A stretch of 39,884 bases of DNA, from positions 1 through 39,884 of the forward strand of contig CAIQKQ010000019.1 of the NCBI GenBank assembly GCA_903872425.1, in the 5' to 3' direction. The notes under the pieces were generated by a model. The model did no database searches, was not told the DNA's origin, and saw nothing but the letters and a program-made list of their open reading frames with translations. How positions within the stretch are numbered: the first letter of the stretch is position 1; every line of letters begins with the position of its first letter. The position numbers and the translations under genes were made by a program. Of the stretch, positions 10,030 to 20,268 are shown one piece after another. The stretch comes from an uncultured Opitutia bacterium (GTDB lineage: Bacteria; Verrucomicrobiota; Verrucomicrobiia; Opitutales; Opitutaceae).

Positions 10030-10507
10030 ACGCGTGGCAGAGCGCGACGCCAGCGGCGTCAGCCTCGTCGGTCGCGAGCGGACGGCCATGGCCGAGCATC
10101 GCCATTACGGTGCGCGCCATCTGCTCTTTGCTCGCGCGGCCCGCGCCGACGACCGCCTGTTTCACGCGCAAGGGCGGATACTCAAAAACCTCTTTGTCGG
10201 CCAGCGCCGCCGCCGCGATCGCCGCCCCGCGCGCCGCGCCGAGAATTTGTGCGGTCTGGAAATTTTGCACAAAGATTGTCTGTTCCAGTGCGACATGACG
10301 CACATCAGCGGTAGCCAAAAACGCTGTGACTGCGCGCGAAATCTCGCCCAGCGCAAATGCCATCGACCGCTTCGCCGGCACGTGCAGCGTCTGACAGCGC
10401 AGCAGCAGCGGCGTCCGCCCCGGCGCGAACTCGACCAACGCCAATCCCGTACCGCGCAACGACGGATCAATACCCAGCACCACTCCGGCAAACGCGAGTC
10501 GCGCCAT
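10013..10507 (-). CDS. ruvC: Crossover junction endodeoxyribonuclease RuvC
   Basis: [55 protein letters not shown] could start as far upstream as 10606. Confidence 0.88.
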   Translation of the reverse strand: MARLAFAGVVLGIDPSLRGTGLALVEFAPGRTPLLLRCQTLHVPAKRSMAFALGEISRAVTAFLATADVRHVALEQTIFVQNFQTAQILGAARGAAIAAAALADKEVFEYPPLRVKQAVVGAGRASKEQMARTVMAMLGHGRPLATDEADAAGVALCHAFTWRG

Positions 10508-10610
10508 ACCACCGAGCGCGAGCGTCGTACCCGCACCGTGGGCCGTAGGCACGGCACGGCCCTCGAGTTTCGCTTTCCACATTTGCCTGACGTTCATGCG
10601 CGCCATGTTT

Positions 10611-11345
10611 TCATTTCAATAACAGATACAAACCCGCCAGCGTGCCGAGCGCGAGCGTCACGTTCTCAAACGTCCGCTGGTTCAGTCGTGGCAGCAGCCA
10701 ACGACCGCCGAGCGTGCCGGCAAACACCGCCGGGGCTAACCAGAGGTTGAACTGCAAACTTTTCGTGGTCAACAGGCCGAGGTGCACCATGAAAGGCACC
10801 TTAAACAGGTTCACTGCGAGAAAAAATACCGCCGCTGTGCCGACGAATTCCAGCTTCGGCAACCTCATCGCCAGCAGGTAAATCGCCATGAGCGCACCGG
10901 CCGCATTAGCTACGAGCGTCGTGAAGCCCGCCAACACGCCGATCACTGGCCCAAACCACGCACCCGGTGCCGCACCGTCCGCGCCTAGGCACCGCCGCGC
11001 AACTTGCAGCCCTGTCAACCCGAGTACCAGCGCACCGATGAGCAGCCGCGCCTGCCGGTCGTCCATGTGCCCCATGGCGAGCCAGCCAAACACGATGCCC
11101 AGTGCGGTCCACGGAAACATCCGTCCAATGTGCGCCCACACCGCGTGCCGTCGGTAGGACGCCACCGCTACGAGGTCGCCAAAAATCAGCATCGGCAAAA
11201 CGAAACCGGCCGACTGCTTCGCCGGCATGAGCAAGACGAACAGCGCCGACGCCAACACCCCCAGCCCACCGACGCCGGTCTTAGACACGCCGACAAACAG
11301 CGCGCCAATCACCGCCAACGTCAGTTCCCACGAGGAAAAATTCAT
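10611..11345 (-). CDS. TauE/SafE-family sulfite exporter-like permease
   Basis: Multi-TM protein with [37 protein letters not shown] and the second-half motif [19 protein letters not shown]. Confidence 0.88.
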   Translation of the reverse strand: MNFSSWELTLAVIGALFVGVSKTGVGGLGVLASALFVLLMPAKQSAGFVLPMLIFGDLVAVASYRRHAVWAHIGRMFPWTALGIVFGWLAMGHMDDRQARLLIGALVLGLTGLQVARRCLGADGAAPGAWFGPVIGVLAGFTTLVANAAGALMAIYLLAMRLPKLEFVGTAAVFFLAVNLFKVPFMVHLGLLTTKSLQFNLWLAPAVFAGTLGGRWLLPRLNQRTFENVTLALGTLAGLYLLLK

Positions 11346-11450
11346 GCGACAGGAGATTCCCGTCCAATCTCCTTGGCGCGACAACAAATTGCGCTCCAGC
11401 AAGCAGCCGCACGCACGGCTTGATCCGACGGCCGACGCATGACACCAACC

Positions 11451-12545
11451 CTAGACGGTGCGCTCGCGCAACTGGCCGCATGCGGCAGCGATGTCGGGAC
11501 CGCGCGAACGGCGGAAGTGCGCGACGACTTTATGCTCGCGCAATTCCGCCACGAAGGCCTCGGCCGCCAGGTCGGACGATGGTTTGTAGTTATAACCCCG
11601 CAGGCTCAGGCCGGTGGGGTTGTAGCGCAGAAGGTTGACGTGCATCCGGCGCGGGCCGAGCAGCGCGGCGAGCTGCCGCGCGTGCGCCGGTGAGTCGTTC
11701 ACCCCGGATAGCAGACAATACTGGATTGTCACCGGCCGCCCACGGCGCGCTTGAAAACGGTCCGCCGCCGCGAGGATGTCGGCGATGAGAAAACGCTTCC
11801 CCATTGGGAGCAGTTGCGCGCGCGTGGCATCGTCGGGCGCGTGGAGAGAGACGGCGAGATGGAGGTTTAGTCCCGTGGCGGTCAGCGCGTCCATGCCTGG
11901 CACGATGCCGACGGTCGAGACGGTGATCTGCCGCCACCCGAGCGCACCGACGGTGTTGTCTGCCAGCCGGCGCACAGCGGTGAGCACGGCGTCAAGGTTA
12001 AGCAATGGCTCGCCCATGCCCATGAAAACGACGGTCTGGAGGCGGCGGCCAGCGTCGCGTGCCTCGCGGCGGAGGGTGATGAACTGCCCCACGATTTCGG
12101 CCGCCGTGAGATTGCGCTCGAAGCCAGTTTTGGTCGTGGCGCAAAAATCGCAGCCCATCGCACAGCCCACCTGCGAAGACAGGCAGCCGGCGGCCCGGTC
12201 CGGACGAAAGTCCGGCATGAGTACTGACTCTACCGTGCGTCCGTCGCCGAGGCGGAGGAGCAGCTTCGTCGTGCCATCCTCTGCCACCTGCCGCGCAGCC
12301 AAAGCGACCTCCTCCGAGAGGAATTCCGCGCGCAATTTCTCCCCGAGACCCTTCGGTAGCCCACGCAAAGGGGCAGTCGCGAGGTCCTCACCCGCATAAA
12401 ATGCCCGTAACACTCGCGCCGCATGGCTGGACTTGAAACCCCAGTCCGCAAATTGTTGCGCGAGGGCAGCAGCATCAAACTTGGCCAATCCGCCAATCCT
12501 AGAGCCTGACGCCAATGGTTGCCGTCCAGGTTCAGAGCGTTGCAT
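11451..12545 (-). CDS. rlmN: 23S rRNA (adenine2503-C2)-methyltransferase
   Basis: Radical SAM motif CAMGCDFCATTKTGFERNLTAAEIVGQ; VFMGMGEPLLN; VSTVGIVPGM. Confidence 0.94.
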   Translation of the reverse strand: MQRSEPGRQPLASGSRIGGLAKFDAAALAQQFADWGFKSSHAARVLRAFYAGEDLATAPLRGLPKGLGEKLRAEFLSEEVALAARQVAEDGTTKLLLRLGDGRTVESVLMPDFRPDRAAGCLSSQVGCAMGCDFCATTKTGFERNLTAAEIVGQFITLRREARDAGRRLQTVVFMGMGEPLLNLDAVLTAVRRLADNTVGALGWRQITVSTVGIVPGMDALTATGLNLHLAVSLHAPDDATRAQLLPMGKRFLIADILAAADRFQARRGRPVTIQYCLLSGVNDSPAHARQLAALLGPRRMHVNLLRYNPTGLSLRGYNYKPSSDLAAEAFVAELREHKVVAHFRRSRGPDIAAACGQLRERTV

Positions 12546-12587
12546 AACGGTCAAAATACGAAGCGATGAGAGTGCCTTAAACGGGCG

Positions 12588-13409
12588 TTAACGCCCCCCA
12601 AAACACAGCGGACAACTCACGTCAGGAACATAGTGCGGATGCCGCTGTTCGGCCTCGGTTAGCGGCATCTGGCAATTAAAACAAAGTACAGCGCTCGTTT
12701 CACGTAGCGAGGCGTCCAAGCCAACCCGACGATCAAACACGAAACATTCGCCGTCGTAGTGCGCACCACCACATTCCTCGAAATACTTGAGGATGCCACC
12801 GTCGAGCTGGTGGACGTCCTTGAAGCCCGCTCGCTCCAAATACGGGCCAGCCTTCTCACAGCGGATGCCGCCGGTGCAGAACATCACGACGGGAGCCGTC
12901 TTCAGCTCCTCAGGCAGCCGGGCCACCGCCGCAGGAAAATCACGGAAATTATCAATTCCCGCGACCCGCGCGCCACGAAACGTCCCAAGCCGCACCTCAT
13001 AGTCGTTGCGGGTGTCGAGCAACGTGATGGGCCGACCTTCGTCGAGCCATTGCTTGAGCGTACGCGGGGGGAGCTTGGCGGTGGGATGGAGCGCCGGGTC
13101 AATGCCCTCTATGCCAAACGCGATGATCTCCTTTTTAATCTTCACCAACATCCGATTGAAAGGCTGTTCCTCACTCGGACTCTCCTTGGGCGTGAGATCG
13201 GCGAGACCCGGGATCGCGCGCAACTCAGCGAGCAACGCGTCGAGGTTCGCACGTGTGCCGGCGACAAAAAAATTAATCCCTTCGGTGCTCAGGAGAATCG
13301 TGCCCCGCAGTTCTCGGTCGTGGCACACCTGCCGTAGACGCTCACGCAGCACCGGCAGGTTAGTCAGCGGCGTGAACTTATAGGCAGCGAGGTTGATGAT
13401 GTCGGGCAT
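12588..13409 (-). CDS. trhO: Rhodanese-domain tRNA uridine hydroxylase TrhO/YceA family
   Basis: [10 protein letters not shown]-terminal domain, rhodanese [42 protein letters not shown]-terminal Cys cluster CFNCQ...CPLC. Confidence 0.88.
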   Translation of the reverse strand: MPDIINLAAYKFTPLTNLPVLRERLRQVCHDRELRGTILLSTEGINFFVAGTRANLDALLAELRAIPGLADLTPKESPSEEQPFNRMLVKIKKEIIAFGIEGIDPALHPTAKLPPRTLKQWLDEGRPITLLDTRNDYEVRLGTFRGARVAGIDNFRDFPAAVARLPEELKTAPVVMFCTGGIRCEKAGPYLERAGFKDVHQLDGGILKYFEECGGAHYDGECFVFDRRVGLDASLRETSAVLCFNCQMPLTEAEQRHPHYVPDVSCPLCFGGR

Positions 13410-13449
13410 GGCGACGGCGGCGGAAGCAGACGGAGATTCCTCCGCCGAT

Positions 13450-14148
13450 TCAAGCATGGGTATCGGGGAGGGGTGCATTCAGCAGCGCTGCATGCAGCGG
13501 ACAGCGCCGGAAATCAATGGGGAGGCCGGCCCGGTAGCGCGCGAGGAGTTGCTTGGAGTGGGCGGCAAGCTGGCGGCGTACCTCGCGACGACGGCCGCGC
13601 TCGCGCGAAATCATCATGTGGTCATAGCCGGTGGTCTGGTGGCGCATCCAAGCGATGGTCGCCGCCTCGGCGCGCCGCTCGATGGGAATGCGTTTCGTGC
13701 GGGCGACAGTGCCGCTCCCTACCGGGGTCGCGTGCGCCGCGATGTGCGTGGCCATGGCGGCAGCGTGGTCGTGGTAGTCGGGATGAAACGCGAGATAGGC
13801 CAGCACCGCGCCGCGAAAATCTACCGCATAAACCTCCTCCGCAGCGGCACGGCGGGATCGGGCGGAATCGAGCTTGCGCTGGTAGGACGGATTCTCGCGT
13901 TCGGCGGCAAGCTCGGCCCGGAGCGTGGCGATACGCTCCGCGGGCGCCCAGATGCCGCGGGAGAAACGCTTGCGGCCCTTGAGCTCAATCACGGTCCACG
14001 TCGGGCCGTCAGCCTTGATGCGACGGCTGAGCGCGGCATCGCCGGGCGGGAGCAAGTCCCAATCGGGCGGTACGGGGACGACCATCCCCTCAGCCAGCAC
14101 CTTGCGTGGCAGGTGGAAGGGGCGAACTTCGCGGGTGGGTGTAGGCAC
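13450..14148 (-). CDS. DUF2293-like protein of unknown function
   Basis: C-terminal [40 protein letters not shown] resembles DUF2293; N-terminal part resembles no family I recognise. Confidence 0.7.
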   Translation of the reverse strand: MPTPTREVRPFHLPRKVLAEGMVVPVPPDWDLLPPGDAALSRRIKADGPTWTVIELKGRKRFSRGIWAPAERIATLRAELAAERENPSYQRKLDSARSRRAAAEEVYAVDFRGAVLAYLAFHPDYHDHAAAMATHIAAHATPVGSGTVARTKRIPIERRAEAATIAWMRHQTTGYDHMMISRERGRRREVRRQLAAHSKQLLARYRAGLPIDFRRCPLHAALLNAPLPDTHA

Positions 14149-14156
14149 GCGGATAA

Positions 14157-15035
14157 TTAGACGGCGGCCGGCACCCCAGCGCGGGCGACCAAGTCTTGCA
14201 GTTGACCGATTTCACTGAGCGAAGTCTTGGCCACGAAGCCGCGGGCGTGCGCGAAGTGGACGCCGGGGCGATCCGCGATGCGCATGAAATCGAGCCGCGC
14301 GTTGTCCCGATAACGCGAGAGGCCGTACCCGGTGCTGCGACGGTCGGGGCTCACGATCCCCACCACTTCAGTCGCAAGGCCGCGTTGCTCAATGTACCGC
14401 TCGATTCCCATCGAGGGGTCGTCGGGGAGCGGGTCGGTACGGGGGAGAAACAAAATTTTGGCCGGCGCACCAGCGAGGTCGAGCGACCAGATTTGCGCGT
14501 GTTGCCCGATGAAATCGAGGCGGGCGCGCAACGTCCGCACGTAGTCCAAAAGATCTTCCCCCACCATGCGCAGGATTTCCCATAGCGGCTGACCGGGTTC
14601 CAGCCGGGTGGTGAGGGCGAAACGCCGCAGCAGGGTGATATCCACCGGCGAGGTGAGCCGGGCGAGCATGGCAGGGGTGGCCCCGAGCCATTTGGCCGTT
14701 GTGATCAGGCCGCGACAATCGAACCACTCAGCCGCTTCGAGCCATTCACAAAACTGCCGGGCGTCGTCGTAAAGCCCGAGGTGTTGGAGCACGAGCGAGA
14801 GCGAGCAGGTGGGCGGGTGATGTTTCGGGAGTTGGTGATGGTCGAAGTTGTTGAGCGCGGGGTCGTGTTGGCCTCCGACATCCACGACGGCGATGGCGGG
14901 GTCGGCGAGGTCGGCGGGAGTGGGCTCGCGGCGGACAATCGGCACAGGGTGCAAGGCGAGCAGGACGCTGCACGCGAGCAGCTCGTCCTTATGCGCACTG
15001 CCGGGATGAGTGAGGATGGTGGTGAGCTGGGTCAT
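14157..15035 (-). CDS. MYG1 / UPF0160-like metal-dependent hydrolase
   Basis: TILTHPGSAHKDELLA, VVDVGGQHDPALNNFDHHQLPKHH (DHH-like), C-terminal GRGFVAKTS-type region. Confidence 0.72.
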   Translation of the reverse strand: MTQLTTILTHPGSAHKDELLACSVLLALHPVPIVRREPTPADLADPAIAVVDVGGQHDPALNNFDHHQLPKHHPPTCSLSLVLQHLGLYDDARQFCEWLEAAEWFDCRGLITTAKWLGATPAMLARLTSPVDITLLRRFALTTRLEPGQPLWEILRMVGEDLLDYVRTLRARLDFIGQHAQIWSLDLAGAPAKILFLPRTDPLPDDPSMGIERYIEQRGLATEVVGIVSPDRRSTGYGLSRYRDNARLDFMRIADRPGVHFAHARGFVAKTSLSEIGQLQDLVARAGVPAAV

Positions 15036-15143
15036 TCAGAACATCAACGTGGGGACGGGTCGCGTGACGGCAATGGCGGAACACGCCTCGCATCCGAGAG
15101 AGGACAAAAACGATATTTGACGCATCTGGCTAGTGAGGGGGAA

Positions 15144-15175
15144 ATAAAAACCCCGCGCCCTAGGAGGGCGCGGGG
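15144..15175 (-). terminator. Rho-independent terminator downstream of ppdK
   Basis: Minus strand CCCCGCGCCC-TCCTA-GGGCGCGGGG followed by TTTTTATTT. Confidence 0.9.
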
Positions 15176-15211
15176 CGAGAAGGGAGCGCGAGTAAGCTCG
15201 CAGCCTTCGGA

Positions 15212-18001
15212 TTATTTCTTCGCGACTTTGGCGTCGGCGACGGCCGCTTGGGCGGCGGCGAGGCGGGCGACGGGGACGCGATACGGGCTGCACGAGACGT
15301 AGCTCAAACCGAGCTTGTGACAGAACTTCACGCTATCCGGATCGCCACCGTGCTCGCCACAGATACCCAGCTTGATGTCGGGGCGGGTGGCGCGGCCTTT
15401 CGTGATCGCGATTTCCATCAGCTGACCGACACCCGTCTGATCAATGCTCGCGAACGGGTTCTTCTTCATGATCTCGGACTCCTGATAAGCGCCGAGGAAG
15501 CTGCCCGAGTCGTCGCGGCTCATGCCGAGACAGGTCTGCGTGAGATCGTTGGTCCCGAAGCTGAAGAATTCGGCAGTCTTCGCGATTTCGTCGGCGGTGA
15601 GCGCGCCGCGCGGGATCTCGATCATGGTGCCGACACTGTAGGCGATCTTGGTCTTCTTCTCGGCCATGACAGCCTTGGCGACCTCGTGGACGAGCGCGAC
15701 TTGGAGATCGAGCTCCTTCTTGAAGCCGACGAGCGGGATCATGATCTCGGGCTTGGCCTTAAACCCGGCCTTGTTCGCGTCGGCAGCAGCCTCAAACACG
15801 GCACGCGCCTGCATCGCAGTGATCTCGGGATACTTGATGCCGAGGCGGCAGCCGCGGAAGCCGAGCATGGGGTTGAACTCGTGCAGCTCGTGGACGCGGT
15901 GCATGATTTTCTCGACGCTGATACCGAGCTTCCGCGCAAGGTCCATCTGCTGCTCTTTGGAGTTGGGCAGGAACTCGTGCAGCGGGGGATCGAGGAAGCG
16001 GATGGTTGCCGGGAAGCCCTTGAGGGCCTTGAAGATTCCGAAGAAATCGGCGCGCTGGTAAGGCAACAGCTTGGCGAGCGCGGCCTGCCGGTCGGTAAGT
16101 GTGTCGGCGAGGATCATCTCGCGCATCGCATCGATGCGGTCGCCCTCGAAGAACATGTGCTCAGTGCGGGTGAGGCCAATGCCGACCGCGCCGAACGCGA
16201 TGGCGTTCTGAGTCTGCTCGGGGGTGTCAGCGTTGGTGCGGACCTGGAGCTTGGTGGCCTGCGCGCACCATTTCATGAGCTGGTTGTAGCTCTTGAACTT
16301 CTCCGTGGCCTGCGCGGCTTTGTCGCCGTTGAGCAGGCCCGCGATGATCTCGGATGGCGCGGTCTTGATCTGGCCGGCATAGACGGCGCCGATGGTGCCA
16401 TCAATCGAGAGGAAGTCGCCCTCGCCAAACTTTTGGCCGGCGATGGTCGCGGTCTTCTTGTCGTAATCAATTGTGACGCCGGCGGCGCCGCACACGCAAA
16501 CCTTGCCCATCTGGCGTGCGACAAGCGCGGCGTGCGACGAAACCCCGCCGCGTGCGGTGAGGATGCCCTCGGCGGCGATCATGCCGCGCAGATCCTCGGG
16601 CGAGGTCTCGACGCGGACGAGTAGTACTTTCTCACCCTTTTCGGCGGCCTGTACAGCGCGGTCGGCGTTGAAATAGATCTTACCAGTGGCGGCGCCGGGG
16701 CCGGCGGGGAGTCCGGTGGCGATCACCTTGGCTTTTTTGACTTCCGCGAGGTCGAAGATCGGCGCGAGGAGCTGCTCGAGCTGGTCGGCCGGGTTGCGAA
16801 GGATGGCGGTCTGCCAATCAATGAGTTTCTCCTTCACCATATCGACGGAGAACTTGAGCGCGGCGGCGGCGGTCCGCTTGCCATTGCGCGTCTGCAGCAT
16901 GAACAGCTTGCCGTCTTGAATGGTGAACTCGATATCCTGAACGTCCTTAAAGTGCTTTTCCAGTGTCGCGCGAACCTTCAGCAATTCGGCGTAGGACTTC
17001 GGCATGACGTCCTTCAATTTCAGGACGGGTTCAGGCGTACGGACGCCAGCGACGACATCTTCGCCTTGCGCGTTCACCAAAAACTCACCGTAGAATTCGT
17101 TGACGCCGTTGGCGGGATTGCGCGTAAACGCCACGCCGGAGCCGGAGGTGTCACCGGTGTTGCCAAAGACCATCGCCTGCACGTTGACGGCGGTGCCCCA
17201 CTCGGAGGGGATGTTGTATTTGGCACGGTAGACCTTGGCGCGGTCGTTCATCCAGGAGCCGAAGACGGCGCCGGCTGCGCCCCGCAGCTGGTCCCATGGA
17301 TTGTTCGGGAAGGCCTTGCCGGTGCGGTCGAGGACGAGGGCCTTGAAACGCCGCACGAGTTCCTGTTGGTCCTGGGCGGTGAGTTTTGAGTCCTCGAGGT
17401 CACCGTGATATTTTTCGTGCTTAAACCCGTGGATGACAGACTCGAACGGATCGTGGTCTTCTCCCTCGCGTTTCTGCACACCCATCACGACGTCACCAAA
17501 CATTTGGATGAACCGGCGGTAGCAATCCCACGCGAAACGCTCGTTGCCCGTGGCAGCGGCGAGGGCGAGCACGGCCTGGTCGTTGAGACCGAGATTCAGG
17601 ATGGTGTCCATCATGCCGGGCATCGAATCACGGGCGCCGGAACGGACAGCGACGAGGAGCGGCATGCCGCTGGTCGCACCAAACTTCGTGCCCATGATTT
17701 TCTCCATGTTGGCGACGCCGGCCTCCATCTGCGCCTGCAGCGCAGCGGGATAGGTGCGCTTGTTGGCATAGTAATATGTACAGACCTCGGTCGTGATCGT
17801 GAAGCCGGGGGGCACGGGCAGGCCAATGCGCGTCATCTCGGCGAGGTTGGCGCCCTTGCCGCCAAGGAGATTTTTCATCGAGCCATCGCCGTCGGCCTTC
17901 GCGGCGCCCCACGTATAGACGTATTTAGCGCCCGCGGCGGATTTTTTGGCCACCTTGGGGGCGGAGTTTTTCTGGGCAGGTTTCTTGGATTTTGCAGCCA
18001 T
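15212..18001 (-). CDS. ppdK: Pyruvate, phosphate dikinase
   Basis: [86 protein letters not shown]; start taken at [10 protein letters not shown], an upstream ATG at 18028 is possible. Confidence 0.96.
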   Translation of the reverse strand: MAAKSKKPAQKNSAPKVAKKSAAGAKYVYTWGAAKADGDGSMKNLLGGKGANLAEMTRIGLPVPPGFTITTEVCTYYYANKRTYPAALQAQMEAGVANMEKIMGTKFGATSGMPLLVAVRSGARDSMPGMMDTILNLGLNDQAVLALAAATGNERFAWDCYRRFIQMFGDVVMGVQKREGEDHDPFESVIHGFKHEKYHGDLEDSKLTAQDQQELVRRFKALVLDRTGKAFPNNPWDQLRGAAGAVFGSWMNDRAKVYRAKYNIPSEWGTAVNVQAMVFGNTGDTSGSGVAFTRNPANGVNEFYGEFLVNAQGEDVVAGVRTPEPVLKLKDVMPKSYAELLKVRATLEKHFKDVQDIEFTIQDGKLFMLQTRNGKRTAAAALKFSVDMVKEKLIDWQTAILRNPADQLEQLLAPIFDLAEVKKAKVIATGLPAGPGAATGKIYFNADRAVQAAEKGEKVLLVRVETSPEDLRGMIAAEGILTARGGVSSHAALVARQMGKVCVCGAAGVTIDYDKKTATIAGQKFGEGDFLSIDGTIGAVYAGQIKTAPSEIIAGLLNGDKAAQATEKFKSYNQLMKWCAQATKLQVRTNADTPEQTQNAIAFGAVGIGLTRTEHMFFEGDRIDAMREMILADTLTDRQAALAKLLPYQRADFFGIFKALKGFPATIRFLDPPLHEFLPNSKEQQMDLARKLGISVEKIMHRVHELHEFNPMLGFRGCRLGIKYPEITAMQARAVFEAAADANKAGFKAKPEIMIPLVGFKKELDLQVALVHEVAKAVMAEKKTKIAYSVGTMIEIPRGALTADEIAKTAEFFSFGTNDLTQTCLGMSRDDSGSFLGAYQESEIMKKNPFASIDQTGVGQLMEIAITKGRATRPDIKLGICGEHGGDPDSVKFCHKLGLSYVSCSPYRVPVARLAAAQAAVADAKVAKK

Positions 18002-18155
18002 GATGGAGGTGTGAGTGAAAATTTTCATACCGTGCCGGATGGACACGGGTAATGCAGCGAATAGGAAACGGCCGTGGTGTGTCAACGGCCGAGCGGCCCG
18101 GTCTAAAAATAACCCAGCCCACCCGGTATTCTCAGCCCTCGGTGTGCAGGCACGA

Positions 18156-18172
18156 GTGTTTTTCAAAAACAC
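18156..18172. promoter_or_regulatory. Perfect palindrome upstream of ppdK
   Basis: GTGTTTTT-C-AAAAACAC in the ppdK/RG-rich-gene intergenic space. Confidence 0.4.
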
Positions 18173-18197
18173 CCGGCCTGTTCTTACCCTACCTCTA

Positions 18198-20042
18198 TTA
18201 ACTCGCTGGGCTTTCGGCCGAAGCAACCGCTGGAACCACCGGTGACGCGGCCACCGGCTCTGACCCCGTCACGGCTGGGGCGGCCGCTGGCTCCTCGACC
18301 GCCGCGGCGGGCGCGGTGGCCTCGGCTTCAGGGAAATTCTCCGGGTCGTCCTCAGTCGTCTCGGCCTCCTGCTTGCGGGCGGCAGCGACGGGGGGCGGCG
18401 TGAAGAGACGGCCATCCATAAACTCCATCACATAACCTTCGCTCAGAAGCCAGCGAAGGTCGCCGTGCATTTTCGCCATGCGCTCGCGGTCCTCAGGCGA
18501 GAATTGCTGGGCCACGGGTGGGGCTCCGGCCGCCGCGGGCGCAGCTTCGCCAGGCGCTTGGCTGACCGGAGCTGGGGCGGCCGGCTCGGCCGATGGCGGA
18601 GGCACAGTCGTTTCCGACCCGACCGGTTCAGCGACGGCCACAGGCTTGAGGCCGAGAAATTTCACCGGCAGCTCGCTGCGGCGCACCATCGGGTTATGCT
18701 CGATGAACGCGATGAGCGCGCCGAGGCTGTCCGCAAATACCTGGTCAGGCGTGCGGAATTTGCGGCGTACCCCGCACACATAGGTGATGCCTTTCGAGCC
18801 TTTTTTGAAAATATGCAGTCCCTCGCGGCGCAGCCGACCGCGCAACGCGTTGGCCGTGTCGAGCGGAAAACGCCGCTGGCGCTCCAATGCACCCTCAACG
18901 GCGCGGCGGATCTCGCCTGGCGGCAACGTGTCCAGATTTTTGCCGGGAAAACGCCAGCTCTCGACCAGGCGCACAACTTTCTCGCGGGCGGTGGCAAGCA
19001 GGTGCTGACGCGCGTCCTCGATCGTGTCGAACGAGGGCGTCGGATCGCCCTCGGCCGCCGGCTTCCAAGTGAAGCGCGTGACCTTTTTCATCTTGGCGAG
19101 CCATTGGTTGACGGCCTCGGGGTCGCGCACGGTCTCAATTCTGGAGGTAAACACCTCAAACGGCAGACGCACGCGTGCCGCGTGGTGCTGCCGCATGATT
19201 TGCGGGTAGCGGTGGTAGTTCGGCGGCCCGAGCAGCTCGCCGGTAACACCGCATTTGTTGATGACTTGGAAGTTGCCCTTCGGTGGCTCCACCTCGGCCT
19301 CGCTCGTCTCGAAAAACGTGCTAAGGTGCGTGGCAAGCACATGTGCGATGGCGGCTTCTTCCGTCTCGAATGGCAGGCTATCTGGCACCGACACGGCGAA
19401 TGGTTCCGGCTTTGCGGGTGCGGCTCCCGCAGCTGGTGGCGGGCCACCGGCCGGCAGGCGCTGGATCTGAGCGATGCAGCGTTCGCTTTTACCTACCACC
19501 GCACGGGCAATTTCAAACAACTCCAAAGTGCGAAACGACACACGGATTTTCTGCACCAGCGTCGCGAAGCTCGTCTCCTCCGGATAAAATGAGACGCCAA
19601 AAAACGGGCTGATATAAGGACCGCGCTCCACCTCAAAATCTCGGCGTGGGCCGCGAAAATTTCCGCCCCTATCGTCGCCCCGTGGCGCGCGGTCATCGCG
19701 GCGGGGGCCGCGGAAGCCACCTCCTGACCCATCTGCCCGCGGACTGCGCGGGGGCTGGCCGCCCTCGCGCGGGGCAGACGACGGCGCGCCCTCCCCTGCC
19801 GGCCCGCCCGGCCGGCGAAACTCCCGGCGGTCGCGACGCGGTTCACTGCTGACCGGCCCACCGCCCTCGCGCGGACGAAACGGACGGTCATCCCTCCGCC
19901 CCTCGCGCGGCGGCCGTGCCCCGCCGCCAGGCTGGGCCTTGTCCTGGGTCCATTGCGTGCCAAAGCTGAAGCTCTGGAGCTGGGACAGGTCGAGTTTGTT
20001 GAAATCCGCAGGCGGATTTTCAGTGGGGGTTGGGTCGTCCAT
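18198..20042 (-). CDS. RG-rich protein of unknown function with a conserved-looking core
   Basis: Continuous ORF; N-terminal disordered RG/RGG/RR-rich tract ([24 protein letters not shown]), ordered core, Pro/Ala-rich C-terminus; start chosen at [15 protein letters not shown]. Confidence 0.8.
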   Translation of the reverse strand: MDDPTPTENPPADFNKLDLSQLQSFSFGTQWTQDKAQPGGGARPPREGRRDDRPFRPREGGGPVSSEPRRDRREFRRPGGPAGEGAPSSAPREGGQPPRSPRADGSGGGFRGPRRDDRAPRGDDRGGNFRGPRRDFEVERGPYISPFFGVSFYPEETSFATLVQKIRVSFRTLELFEIARAVVGKSERCIAQIQRLPAGGPPPAAGAAPAKPEPFAVSVPDSLPFETEEAAIAHVLATHLSTFFETSEAEVEPPKGNFQVINKCGVTGELLGPPNYHRYPQIMRQHHAARVRLPFEVFTSRIETVRDPEAVNQWLAKMKKVTRFTWKPAAEGDPTPSFDTIEDARQHLLATAREKVVRLVESWRFPGKNLDTLPPGEIRRAVEGALERQRRFPLDTANALRGRLRREGLHIFKKGSKGITYVCGVRRKFRTPDQVFADSLGALIAFIEHNPMVRRSELPVKFLGLKPVAVAEPVGSETTVPPPSAEPAAPAPVSQAPGEAAPAAAGAPPVAQQFSPEDRERMAKMHGDLRWLLSEGYVMEFMDGRLFTPPPVAAARKQEAETTEDDPENFPEAEATAPAAAVEEPAAAPAVTGSEPVAASPVVPAVASAESPAS

Positions 20043-20268
20043 GTGATCCGAAAAAGCGGGCGGGAAGCCCGCGAAGGTTGGCTGGTGTGCGCGTGGCGCG
20101 GCGAGAGTGAAAGCCCAGTGTCGCCCGTAGGCCCCCGGTGAAGCAAGCGCATTTCCACCGACGGCGAGTACGCCACTTCTCCCCCAGGAAAACCTCCCGC
20201 CGCCCAACCGGAGTAAGGGTGATACCACTCAAAGGTACTGTTGTGAACCCAGCGAACGTGGGCTCTGC

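Noticed and set aside
15248-16624. 458-aa plus-strand ORF
   Set aside because: Antisense to ppdK, whose minus-strand product is unmistakable.
18465-19592. 375-aa plus-strand ORF
   Set aside because: Antisense to the RG-rich protein gene; no motif and the composition looks like a shadow ORF. The opposite strand has the longer, signal-rich frame.
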